Source: Botryotinia globosa
Lineage: Eukaryota; Ascomycota; Leotiomycetes; Helotiales; Sclerotiniaceae
Assembly: GCA_014898425.1 (NCBI GenBank)
Contig: RCSZ01000003.1
Location: 682,001 to 746,000 of the forward strand
Direction of reading: 5' to 3'
Length of the DNA stretch: 64,000 nucleotides
Shown here: positions 34,071 through 45,489 of the stretch, piece by piece
How positions within the stretch are numbered: position 1 is the first letter of the stretch
Layout: the number at the start of each line of letters is the position of its first letter
The notes under the pieces: model-generated
What the model was told of the DNA's origin: nothing
Databases searched by the model: none
What the model saw: the letters and a program-made list of their open reading frames with translations, nothing else
Translations under genes and position numbers: made by a program

Positions 34071-35121
34071 ATGTCTAGTGTTAAAACCAGACGACAAACA
34101 GCGGCCGCTTCTACACCATCGACTCCCACGCCCGCAGCTCGTGAACAAGTCATCATGAATGGCAATGGGAATGGTTCGGCACATAAGATTTCAGAGACTG
34201 TGTATGTTACAGAAAACATCTTTCTCTTCTGGCCCAATGTTATCGGTAAGCTTCCTCAAATCTTTATGCGAACAGGATGGCGCATGCTAACCCCTTCATA
34301 GGATACTTTCGAATCGTGCTCGCATTAGTATCTCTATACTACATGCCCCTTCATCCACGTACCTGTACTCTTCTCTACAGTATCTCCTGCCTTCTCGATG
34401 CTCTCGATGGATATGCTGCCCGCTACTTTGAACAATCTACAAAATTTGGTGCGGTATTGGATATGGTGACCGATCGTTGTACCACCGCCTGTTTGCTGGT
34501 CTTCCTTTCTTCAGCCTGGCCTCGATGGGCTCTTCTTTTCCAAGGACTCATCTCGTTGGATTTGGCTAGTCATTACATTCACATGTATGCGACTCTTGTG
34601 ATGGGAGGAGGAGATACCAGTCATAAGCAAGTCGACAAATCTCGAAGTTGGATTTTGAACTTGTATTACACAAACAAGGTATGTACACCTGTGTATGAAT
34701 CTCTATCATTTAGACTAACAAAAGATGATAGACTGTCCTCTTCCTCTTCTGTGCTCTCAACGAAGTTTTCTTCATCGCCCTCTACCTCCTCTCCTTCTCC
34801 TCTCCTCTGCTCTCCCCATCTCTCCTCCAAGTTACCAACAATGGCGAAGCAGCAAGCACACTCGTCCCTGGAAGCCCCTCCAATCCATCTGCCGCATCCC
34901 TTTTCGCTAATCCCTACAGCGCCGGCGCATTGGAACTCGCACGCGCAAATAAGATGGATTCAACCTGGCCATGGATCATTGCTGGAATCTCATTCCCCAT
35001 CATGGCAGGAAAACAAATCATCAATGTCGTACAATTGGTTAAAGCTAGTCGATGGTTGGCCGAGGGAGATATTCAAATGAGGAGAGCAGCTGGATTACCA
35101 AGACAGATAAAGGAGAAATGA
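34071..35121 (+). CDS. PIS1: CDP-diacylglycerol-inositol 3-phosphatidyltransferase
   Basis: Three exons, 34071-34245, 34302-34678 and 34732-35121, give 313 residues. Introns start GTAAGC and GTATGT, have GCTAACC and ACTAACA branch sites, and end CATAG and GATAG. The enzyme makes phosphatidylinositol from CDP-diacylglycerol and myo-inositol in the endoplasmic reticulum membrane. The full CDP-alcohol phosphotransferase signature is present: D91, D94-G95, A98-R99, G108, D112 and D116. Several hydrophobic segments flank it (YFRIVLALVSLYYM; TVLFLFCALNEVFFIALYLL; WIIAGISFPIMAG). Compared with the 220-residue yeast enzyme it has a 40-residue disordered N-terminal tail and a longer loop with GSPSNPSAASLF. 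The gene is divergent from the dienelactone hydrolase, with the 9-bp satellite between. Confidence 0.92.
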
Positions 35122-35879
35122 TTGACCTTGTGGCAGGTGATAATTTTTTCTCCTTTTCTCAATCTTTGTTAGATTTATTCTGTTCGAGTCTTTCCAACTC
35201 ATTTGTGTATTTGGACCTTTCCAGGTCCTCTTTGCACAAATCTACACTTTGCATGTGTAGTTGTATCAGATATTTTGGCTCATGTATAGTGCCGGGGGGG
35301 TTTTGCATTCATTCGTCTTTTTGATGGACTGTTTGTTCATTCATTCGTTATATTTATTTTGATATTACACAAATAGGGAGCATAAGGTAGAAGAGGAAAT
35401 GGCGTCGGGATTCATTTGCAGCCATCTAAGTCTTCTATGATTGATAGGCATGTGAAGTTGGGTCTGTAATGGGAATTGAATGATATTCAATATAATAATA
35501 ATATTCAAGTGGTTTTGGATTGTTCAATGTATGTATGGGCGGGCTTGTGTGTGAGAATAAGTAATAAGGTGGATTCAGATATTCATGAGAAGTGATTGAC
35601 AATGTGTGTTTGTGTGGTTGTAGTAAAGTCAAGAAGGTGGGAAGAGAAATTGTGAGACATGCATGTATGCACGCTCTAGGTGAATCAATTGATGTATAGA
35701 TGTTGTGGTAGGAGGGAATGAATAGAACGGATTGAAACGAGGCGATTGTGTGGAGTAGGTAGGTAGGTAGGTAGGTAGGTAGGAAGGTAGGTAGCTACGT
35801 ATGCAGTATGCAGTATGTATAGATGGATGGTAAAGAAACGGTGAACGATATGTAGGTATGTGTAATATTTATTGGTGTT

Positions 35880-36062
35880 TGGATGGATGGATAGATGGAT
35901 GGATGGAGGATGGATGGATGGAGGATGGATGGATGGAAGGAGGATGGATGGATGGAGAATTTGAATGGAGTCTGGACTTGAGATGGTGGTCGCGTGAGAC
36001 TTGAGAGTTTGGATAGGGATAGGATGGATGGATGGATGGGTGGGTGGATGGATGGATGGATA
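35880..36062. repeat. GGAT microsatellite, interrupted
   Basis: Runs of GGAT/GGATGGAT interrupted by GGA, AAGGA and a unique stretch around 35960-36020. Purine-rich on the plus strand throughout. Confidence 0.85.
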
Positions 36063-36094
36063 GATGGGAGTAGATATGGGGTAGGTGGAGAAGA

Positions 36095-36217
36095 AGGTGT
36101 AGAAAGTAGGTGTAGAGATAGGTAGGTATAGAAGAAGGTGTAGAAAGTAGGTGTAGAGATAGGTAGGTATAGAAGAAGGTGTAGAAAGTAGGTGTAGAGA
36201 TAGGTAGGTATAGAAGA
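36095..36217. repeat. 41-bp tandem repeat, three copies
   Basis: A 41-bp unit starting GGTGTAGAAAGTAGGTG and ending TATAGAAGAA occurs three times in a row with essentially identical sequence, then breaks into a partial copy. There is no coding content. Identity between copies indicates recent duplication. Confidence 0.9.
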
Positions 36218-37319
36218 AGAAGGTGTTGAAGAATATCTTTTGAATTTGGTGTTTAATGTTTGATGTTTGTAAGTATTATATAGAATGTTTGTTTAGTTAG
36301 TTTATAGATGTTTCTTTTCATTTGATGATTATTTTAATGTATATCTAGATATTATAATATGTTTATATAATACTGTGTTTAGATAATACTGAAATATAAA
36401 ATACACTTGAGATGAAAGTATAATCATTTCTATATGAAATTATATATTATATATTAGAAACTATAAATTGTAAATTATATACCATATATCATATATCATA
36501 TAAACAAAGCTAATAAATCTCATGAGTTATTAAATGTTACATGTAACCTTCTTACCCAGTCATAATCATAATCATACATTTATATCTATAAAGCTAATGA
36601 TTCTCCACTTATTATTAATCTTTTTCGAAATACTACCTACCTACCAGTATGTATGTAAATACTTTTATATTAGCCGGATATATCTTCCCTCTTCACTCTT
36701 CACTCTTCACTCTTCACTCTTTTAAATTCCTTCCTCTCTTCCACTCCATCACCCTCACTCAAATCATAAACTCGACTCCACTCATTCTTTAACATTTTCG
36801 CTTCTAGAACGAAGAAACCAAGGATTCATTCCTCCCCACCCTCCCCACCTTCCCCACTCAAAACTCAATCAACCCAATCAACTTCCCTCCTTAGACCCGC
36901 TTATGTCAGTCCTGACTCCTCTATGATTCTTCATTCTCCCTAGTACTGACTGGGCATCCCATCTGATAATCTCTCTCATACCATCCATAATCCTTCATAC
37001 TTCCCATCTCAAACCCAAAATTCCTACTTATTTATTATTATTAGTATGCAATGCCATTATGCCATTCACGAGCTGGATAATAGACCAGGGCCATAATAAA
37101 ATCTACTAAAATACATGACAACCACCAACCACCAACCACCAACCACCAACCACCAACCACGACAACTCTCTCTCTCCCATTTAACCTTCCATCACAACTT
37201 CAATCCGTTCAATCTTTTCAATCTTTCCTCGTGAACTCTGGTATGCATCGATATAATAACAAAATTAGACATTCATCTTTTCCATTTCTTCCTCCTACTA
37301 CTCAATTCTCTTCCCAATC

Positions 37320-39333
37320 ATGTCAGCTACGTCACCCCCTCCCCCACCACGAACTCGATTCGATCCCACTCCGATTGAGGAGACGGTGAAGAAAGTAAGA
37401 AAGTTTGCCGTCGAACCGGTCGAAACGACGACGAGAAGTAATAAGAAAGAAAATATAGAGCAGGTCGAGAATGCTATAGAAAAGAAGGACTTTGCCGCTG
37501 CCCCGCCCAAGAGACGCTTCCTGCCTCAACCCGTGGAAACGACTCAAAAGTCAAGCAAAGCAAAATCACCAAGTCCTCTGTCAACTCCAGAGCTTGCTCC
37601 CGAGTCCAAATCACAAGCTCCGGCCACCGCAGATTCATCGGCCCCGAGAAGAAGGTTTACACCTCAATTAATAGAAACGTCAAAGAGGTTCAAGAGATCT
37701 ACCACTCCTGGCCCGGCTACCTTACCTACTGATAAGACTGATATAACACCGGTATGCTTTGCAGTTAAATTTCCTCTGATTACTCGGTGTCTAATGTTTC
37801 TAGGGTACAAATCATATCTATGCCGAGAAAAAACGAAAATATACACGTCCCATATCAGTTCCTTTAGCACCCGACAACACGCCAGTTTCTTCTTCTGCAG
37901 ATATCCATTCTCACGTTCCACTTTCACTACCGCGTCGGCAACCCTCAATGCGCCCTCATAATAATACTAGAAAAAGCACGCGATCGAATTCTTATAAACC
38001 AGAATTAGACCCTATAGACTCGGACGAGAATTCACAGGAAAATTCGGAGAACGAGGATGAAGATGCCGAGTCCACACCGTCTTTATCCGGTTCATTGGGA
38101 TCTTCGGAAGATTCCATGTTGAAGATGCAAATGGCACGCACACGAGAAAGTTGTGATGAGAGATTTGCGGGTTATCTCCTGGCACTGGCTGCTAAAGCTG
38201 CCGAGAAACAACTCATGGAACAAGCATTAGCGGCATTCCCCAACGAGTCTGCTTACGAAATTGTAGAGCATTTCTACGATAGGGAGATCGACACGGCTTC
38301 CGAAGAAGATTCCGTGGAAGGTGTAGGCATGTTGGTGGATGATGCTCACATTCAGGAACCTCATAGAAAATCTACAGAGGTTGGGTGGGCAGCGAAAGAA
38401 ATGCAACAACATCAGGAGAATTTGAATCGGTTGAGAGAAGAGGAGACCAATAAGAAGGTAGCTGAGGAAGCCACCGCCCCAACATTTCACGATCCCTTTT
38501 GGACAAATGGAATGACGGATAAAACTCGACCAAGTGGTACTCCTCAAGATAAACAAAAGGAAGCTGAATTGGTTCGAATGCGTAACGCAGCCTCTCCTCC
38601 AATGCTTGGTGGTGATTTAGTCTTCCGCATGTGTCCGTCGCCAAAGGCGACCAAATTCGAATCCGATCAACGACATGACGTACAACCACATCGAGTCGAA
38701 GATGGAGGAGGTTTATGGGGTGGTTATTGTGTTGCCGAGGAAAATGAACAATATCTCAGTCCGGATGTTGTCAAAAGACCACAGATGATTGCCACCCCGC
38801 ATCTAGAAATGGATGATCCGTTTGCTTCCGCATTTTCAAATGCAGCGCCACATGTTCCTGCCAAATCATCTGAAAGAAACAAGGGTGGTGTTCATATGCT
38901 AAGTGGACTCGATGATAGGTTAAAAGCCGAGGTTGCGAGGTCAAAATCCGAAGATATGTTGTTGGAGGAGTTTGATGATACGTTTGTTACACAAGTTTAC
39001 AATTACCTTTCCCTCGGATATCCATCTTTAGCTCGGCAATATGACGAAGAATTGGCCAAGATTTCTCAAATTCCGGAAGAGGAATTGAGAGTAGATGACA
39101 AGAGTCAGAATATCAAAGGACATATTGGTTTGGTGGCAGTTGATGGTCATGTAGAGGAGAAGAAGGGAAAATTTCTCAAGGGAGAAAGAAGTGAAGGGGG
39201 ATATGGTGCTAGATGGAAAGCGTTGCGAATATATATTCTGGAATGGGCGAGACAACATCCTTCCATGTCGAATGGTGCATCATCACCTAGTGCTTGGGGT
39301 GTAAGAGCTAGAAGGGGTAGTTGGGCGATATGA
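37320..39333 (+). CDS. Protein with repeated RRF-x-P-x-x-x-ET motifs
   Basis: Two exons, 37320-37751 and 37804-39333, give 653 residues. The 52-nt intron starts GTATGC, has a CTAATG branch site and ends TTTCTAG, phase 0. The N-terminal 144 residues are disordered and basic and hold four versions of one short motif: RTRFDPTPIEET (11-22), RKFAVEPVETT (27-37), RRFLPQPVETT (65-75) and RRRFTPQLIETS (110-121). The middle is acidic (SENEDEDAES). The C-terminal half looks folded and includes MARTRESCDERFAGYLLALAAK and FVTQVYNYLSLGYPSLARQYDEEL, with aromatic and helical residues. A final region reads YGARWKALRIYILEWARQHP. I recognise no named domain. The repeated motif resembles a short linear binding motif, which is inference. 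No membrane segment or signal peptide is present. Confidence 0.8.
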
Positions 39334-41286
39334 TTTATTTTTTATATCGTACGAAATCTGGTTTCAAGGGGTATTATTCTTTAACGAGGAAAATTAAAGT
39401 AGTTTGTGAAAGCAAGACAAAGTAGAAAGTTGGGCGAAGGCGTTAAGGGAATGTTTTTTTCGTTGCGTATATATATTTATGAGACAAACGGCAGCCTTGG
39501 GATATTTGTTTATTGAGATAGGTTGAGGTATAAGGAAAGGGAAGGGAATGGAATATTTATTGTTAGTAAATTATGAGTAGTAAATTCTTGGGGATCGGTG
39601 ATAGGGAATGAAATGGAAGTAAGGAAGGAAAGGAAAGGAAAAAGTGGTTGCTTTTTTATGATGGATTAGTTGTCTGTATATGATATTGTGAGGTGTATAA
39701 GGGGGGTTAGATGAGGGGGGTAGATGAGAGGACAGTTGTATAAGCGAGAGTGAGAGAGAGAATGGTAAAGGAATTATTAAAATGGTAGCTGGAGGGAGAT
39801 GAATAGATATATATGGGTAGATTATATATTTATAGAATGATAGGTTTATGGTCACTCTTTGTTTTGTTTTTTTGTTCTTCTGTAATGATTTTGTGAGGGT
39901 GTGAGAGTGAGTGTGAGAGTGAGAGTGAGTGTGAGAGTGAGTGTGAGAGTGAGTGTGAGAGTGAGAGTGAGTGTGAGAGTGAGTGTGAGAGTGAATGTGG
40001 TTTTGTGATTTTATGGTTTTGGGGGGTTTGTGGGTTTTGAGTATTGTAATGGGATGGGATGGGATGGGATAGAATAAAACGAAATGAGAAAGTAAAGGAG
40101 TGAGGAGTGAGATATTGGTTTACTATAGATAGAGAATGAGGTGATGGAGTACTGAAATGTTTGGATATTGGTTCAAGTAGATGGTACAGATACAATCAAT
40201 AACACAGCATTTTCAGAGTAAAGAAACAGAGTATCGAGAAGATATATTCGAAAGTACTAGATAGGTACATAGCAATCAACTTCCTATATATTCTATCAAC
40301 TACAAAACTGCAAATCAGAGTATTTGTTTGATGTTGGAAGGAAATGAAAGATCAGATTTTCTTTTGTATGGTGGATTGGGAATTATAGATTCATGTGTTT
40401 TGATATATGATATCTTGATGTTGATATGAAAACAGGAGAAGTTTGGAGTCTGGGAGGGGATTCGGATGTAGAGGGGTGAGGAAAAGGGGGTTTGGGACTG
40501 GAGGGTTTGAAGGTAGTTATTAGTTAGGAGGGGGCGAGGGTTTTCTTTTCTTTTTCTGTAGAGTTATTGGAATACGAGAATGTAAGTTTTTAATTGGAGA
40601 TTCAGGTAGAAGGAGTAATAGAGAGAAGGATATGGTTGAGTATATGTATACAGGCATTAATATCATTTCGTCTAATCTCCTATACCCTATCTATACCAAC
40701 CTCCCTTCCTCTTTCTCCCTCCCCTCGAAATAACTCACCTCTATATCCTCTATCTCCCAACCTCCATGTCACAATTGAAATTTCTTTTCAATTCATCCCT
40801 CTCCTCTTCACATTACATCATCACATCATCACATCATCCCAATATTCTTATTCCCATTGTAATATACACAAATCTCAGAAACTAGATATCCTCAACACAC
40901 AAACAGGAGACAAACACATACAAACAAAAACAGAAATATACAGCACACAGCATAAATTACTCAACGATACTCAGAGAAATTCATACTTCAAAGTACCTAC
41001 CTAGTAAGTAAGTATACCAAACCCAATATCACATCCGCATCCAACTCTTTCGCAGGAAGGAATTTCGTATATAGACGAAGTGATGGAACAACTAACTAAT
41101 CAAGTAACCAAGTAGCAAACCAGACAGCTAGGACATATAACTGCCGAAGTCTCGACAAAAGAACGCACTTCTTGTAAACTTGAGAACTCGAAATTTGACT
41201 AGATGAACGCCCTTTTCCACATCTCCAATACCATCTTCATCAGCTTATCGAAACACCTCCCGTCGCATCTCACCTCCCAAGTTACC
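39334..41286. other. Intergenic with GAGTGTGA and GGGAT repeats
   Basis: About 1.95 kb. From 39897 to about 40000 the sequence alternates GTGAGAGTGA and GTGAGTGTGA. At 40049-40070 GGGAT is repeated four to five times. Near 40805-40840 a TCACATCA repeat occurs. No gene is supported. The end is the CT-rich leader of the small gene at 41287. Confidence 0.55.
39897..40000. repeat. GTGAGAGTGA low-complexity array
   Basis: About 100 bases built of GTGAGA and GTGAGT hexamers in varying order, purine-rich on the plus strand and without coding support. Confidence 0.85.
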
Positions 41287-41608
41287 ATGACGCGAGGACT
41301 TCCAAACGTCGAATTTCACAACATCTATTCAACATTTCGAGATACAAAGTAAGATGCTCAAACAACGTGGCTTTAATCAATCTACACAGTTTCTATACAG
41401 AGAGTAAAAGTCTTTCATAACACTTATCATCCTCGCAGACTCATTCTCACCCATAAAGCACTTCGCCAGACCCACGCCTATCAGCTATTCAAACATGCAC
41501 TTACGGTATTGTACGTAAACTTGTTCGCCGATTGTCTCCATCAACAGCTGACGATAGATAATCTTCAGTACCCGTGCGACTGTCGAACGACGACCGAGTA
41601 GCATGTAA
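41287..41608 (+). CDS. Small three-exon protein of unknown function
   Basis: Exons 41287-41348, 41439-41510 and 41569-41608 join in frame to give 57 residues, starting MTRGLPNVEFHNIYSTF and ending RATVERRPSSM. Intron 1 (90 nt) starts GTAAGA and ends CTCGCAG. Intron 2 (58 nt) starts GTACGT, has CTGACGA as a branch candidate and ends TTCAG. An upstream in-frame ATG at 41203 would add 28 residues; I prefer 41287 because of its better context (TTACCATGA). The protein is small, basic and rich in aromatic residues and His. It could be a mitochondrial subunit or assembly factor, but I do not recognise it. The coherent splice phases are the main evidence. Confidence 0.45.
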
Positions 41609-42390
41609 GTTTTCGCTAGCCATGTTTCTAGAAACGTTTCCGCCGAGTAAGATTGTACATACACAACTCAAAAACTCAACATACTAACGCGAGGAGTGAA
41701 AATTGCACTAGCAAACAACAGGGCTTGAGGGTGAAATTCCAGGCCGGTTTCGGAGAGGCTGTAGATATGCAACAAAGAGGTGTGAGATGTTTTGATGTTG
41801 GGGTATGATTGGTAGAGATATTATGGGGAGAGGAATTTCCAAGGGGGGAGGGGAGGGGATTTGAGCCAGGGGGAGATCATGGAGAGAATTTGCTCGGAGT
41901 TCATAAGAGGCCTCTTATTAGTTATAGGTCCCTAGACACAAGATTCAGCGCGATAAGACTCATGTATGACTTGTTAGAATGATTGATCTATCAGAAGTGA
42001 AGAGAGATGTGAGAAGTATATTTGCTACCCGTTTATGACACTTGCTGCTTCAATCTCACGGATAGATGTACGTCAAGCAAAGCTTCACCACGGGTACCTG
42101 CCTGGGTCCAGAAATGACATGATAGAATCTGGTAGGTCTTTTGAAATACAATTGTCATGCGGTTGTCAGAACTGTTGTATGTCGGGGTAAGAAGGAACGC
42201 ATGGGACCCGAGTTCAGTCTCACAACGATCAGGTGTCGAAGGCGCGGTGGGACACTCGTCTCTCAGCGTGCCAACGTGGTTTTTGAGAAAAGGTAAAGGT
42301 AAGAGGAGACATACAGCTGGAAAGTGTGAGATTCGCAAGATAACGAGGATGGTAGTTTGATTTGATTGGGAAGCTCACTCTGAACAAATT
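41609..42390. other. Intergenic, nothing recognised
   Basis: About 780 bases of mixed composition, G-rich near 41840-41880. No gene or repeat was supported. Confidence 0.4.
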
Positions 42391-42610
42391 AACGGACACA
42401 CCAAAAATATATCATCACTTCTGAAATTCATTTTTAAATCAACGATCAGTATTTTTGATTTTTGATTGAAGCAAATTATTTATAAGATGATACTCTATAA
42501 CATACCTTTATTTTTATCTAATTTACTATATTATTTCAAATTACTATTGGATTTTGAATTAATAGTGTTTTGAAGAAAGTCTCGGTTTTAGCGACTTTGG
42601 TGTGCCCGTT
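42391..42610. mobile_element. MITE-like element with 15-bp inverted ends
   Basis: AACGGACACACCAAA at 42391-42405 is the reverse complement of TTTGGTGTGCCCGTT at 42596-42610 apart from one base. The 190 bases between are strongly AT-rich and non-coding. Size, composition and inverted ends fit a miniature inverted-repeat element. A clear target-site duplication was not found, and only one copy is in the window, so mobility is inferred. Confidence 0.4.
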
Positions 42611-43459
42611 TTCCATTCTGAGTGACGAAAGGTCGCTATAACCCCACGAATAGATTGGTAAGATGTATGTGTTGAAAACTAATCAAGTGACATTTCTTCT
42701 AGGTTTTAACTTTATTAAATGATAAATTAGACACGAGCCGTCCGCTCATGTACTTTCCGCGAGAGACACGGGAGGAAGTCGTTACATAGAAGTTGAACTA
42801 TAAATGGCCCTCGAAGGGTACACCTCAATTCGGGTTCTTCGGACCAGAAAGTCGATACTTGGTGTAAATAAATTCGAAATTCGGAAACTACCCTGATCAG
42901 CGAGAAACTCAAAGAAATATTCCAAAAAGACAAAATGTGAAGAGTGTGTCCACCTGTGAGTGTACAGACTAACGGGATGGCTTGAAAACCTTTTGTAGTT
43001 ATTCTGATTCAACTGCAAAAATGGACTTATGAATATCTGATGAAATGTCCATTGGGATTTCTCAAGAACGATCATGATGATTTATTAGAAATTGAACAAT
43101 GAAACGAATAGATTCCGATACCAACACATCGAAGGATGAAATTGTTGAAGAATTCGAAAGTTGAAGACTTGTCCCGTCCGTCCATGCACGCATTGGTGTT
43201 CTACTAGAATCGACACGTCATTAGAAATCGTATTCCCATCCTTTTTGCAAAGGAGGGCAATCTGGATGAGATTCTGTTGCAATCTAGTCTCAAGCTAAGC
43301 CTCCTAAGAAATATAATCAGATAGTGAGGATTGCACAAGATCAAATGGGGTATACAAAGGAAATATGATATCTGATACTGAATCAGACCAGAGATATTGG
43401 AACTCTCTATGCAAATTTCCTCACAAGTCAATATGCCCACCAGGAAAGACTATTTGCAT

Positions 43460-43967
43460 ACTACTTTTCGAACAAGCATAATCCCAGATTCAGCCTGTCT
43501 TTCCCGTTTCTCGTATTTCGGCAACATTTGCTTCCAAAATGAAACATGCACTCGCTGCATGAACTTCCAGTTGAGATGAAAACGTCGGTCTTTATATAGA
43601 CCATAGCAAAGCGCAAGTAACGAGCATGCCGGCACTGTATTGCATTTCATGAAATACGTGTGCGGCACTTGCTACTGTATTTAGAAACTCGGATAGCCTC
43701 AGTGTAGTTTTGGATGAAACGAGGGTCGGAGAATAACTCAAGTACCCTTTGGGCGAGGAACGTGGGTTCATCTCAGCCCTTATTCGTAAATCTGGCACCC
43801 TTTCCAGTAATAGATACTTTCGGCCATGAGCGAAATAAATTGAAATGAAATTGGGAGTTTAAAGTTTTTTCCCAAATCGCAGTGGAAACTCGGAAGTGAT
43901 TCCGGGAACTCAGTGATGCAATATTGGAAGGGTCTCGAGGAAGGGTCTCGAGGCCCAAGCAAGGCAC
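43460..43967 (-). pseudogene. Suspected decayed coding stretch
   Basis: One minus-strand frame reads as protein over about 500 bases but is broken by TGA codons. The part with DEPTFLAQRVLELFSDPRF and IQNYTEAIRVSKYSS is the most convincing. Stops before it (after GARFTNKG) and after it (after CRTRIS) could each come from CGA by one C-to-T change. No family is recognised. Competing open frames exist on the same strand, so this may be chance. Confidence 0.22.
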
Positions 43968-45459
43968 AGTACCATCTAAAAGATTGCCTTGCTACTTGAC
44001 ATAATTTTGGGGATTATGAAATGAAGATCGACGTGTTCCTCCTTGATGGCCTAAGCACGTGAAGATCACATGTAAGTCTGGTTTATTAGGGGCTTTGCCT
44101 AAAACCCGAGATTACGGCACTCAACATCAATCCATGAGATGATCCAGAAGATTGGAATGTGGAAAAAAGAAAGGGGTGGAATCACCTCTACCATTTTGGA
44201 TATAGTTTGTCTTAAACTTACTCAAGTTCCAGCCCTCCAAAGTCCCTGTCTCCCGAAAATCTTAGTCATTCCCACGTGTGAGCGACAGAAGGAAAGACAG
44301 AAGGAAAGACAGGAGATCATAGTTCATCCTGCAGCTACTCATGTATCTTGCTTTGAGGGCCCATCTATCATGCGCATTGATAAGTCTCGGAAGGCTCCAT
44401 GACTACCCAGTACCCAACAAGCAAAATGAGACCAGCTACCAAAGTCTTGGGGAAAGTATTTCTCGATTGGGCAGAGGAGTACGTACTAGGGGAATTATGA
44501 GTTCACTGCCATCCATATCCACATCAGATATACCGATCCCTATCATTAGTTGATAAGTAAATTGATACGAACGCCGATGAGGCTCAGGCTGGCTCATCAT
44601 ATTCTCCGTATACGATGCTGGCTCGGATCCTCGTCATGAGGAAAATTTCCACGCCTCAATCAGAGGCGTTGGTCTATAATCGACGTGTCATATTGAATCG
44701 TGATGTGAAATGAAAAGCAAACTTTTCATGATCCTCAAGGTTGAGAATGTATTAGAGTTCCCAGATCCTCTTCCCATTGAATTGAGATCGAAATCGACAA
44801 CTCTGTGACCAAGCAAAATAACTGGATCCTAACGGGGAGGGAGATCCCGTCTGAACGGTACGGCTTAGCGGAGATTGCTGCTGCATTGCATGTCGCCCAA
44901 CAGGTCGGGAACCTTGGTGCATGAGATGAACTTGTTCCCCAACGTGTCGTACAATATTATATAAGGTAAGATTTCGTATGGTATCCAATTGGAAAAGAAT
45001 TTAGAACCATCCATTCCTTCTAGAAACCTCGGTAGAACACATATGGAAGGCAAGGAAGCGTTGCCGACGGGGCATTTACAGGGCATTAGAGTAACATGGC
45101 ACAGAATATGGTACTCCTCAGTAACCACGCATGGGTGTCCAAGATGTTTGAGATGAAGGGGCTGCAGTATGCAGGGACCCGGGCTCCGATAGAACACTTT
45201 TCAAACTTCTTTTATTCAATCTGTGGGGCGATACTGCAGATGAATCAGGAAGTTGGGAACTTCCTGGTTCTCTCGAATGTTTCTCAATGTTCCATTTGTT
45301 CCACTGCATCCTGGTGGTTTGCAAGCAACGGCGAGCGGGTAGTGCAAACGGTCGCGCGTTCGCGCTTCTCATTCATGCACCGCTGGAAGGTAATATGTGT
45401 GGATCCTTTCATTGATGCCTTCGTGGGACGCAGGCAGGGAGTTTTGAGAGCTGTGGAAG

Positions 45460-45489
45460 TCAAGGGGAAGCATGGCTGCTTCCCCTTGA
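45460..45489. other. Perfect 12-bp stem hairpin
   Basis: TCAAGGGGAAGC and its exact reverse complement are separated by the 6-base loop ATGGCT. It stands alone, with no other element of a transposon or RNA gene recognised around it. Confidence 0.8.

Larger units (their letters stand above)
35122..37319. other. Intergenic, dense in simple repeats
   Basis: About 2.2 kb without a supported gene. It contains GTAG/GGTA tetramers (35754-35795), GGAT tetramers (35880-36062), a 41-bp unit in three copies (36095-36217, separate entry), an AT-rich stretch (36340-36540), CTTCACT repeats (36694-36722) and ACCACCA heptamers (37119-37160). The last 100 bases form the leader of the next gene. Confidence 0.6.
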
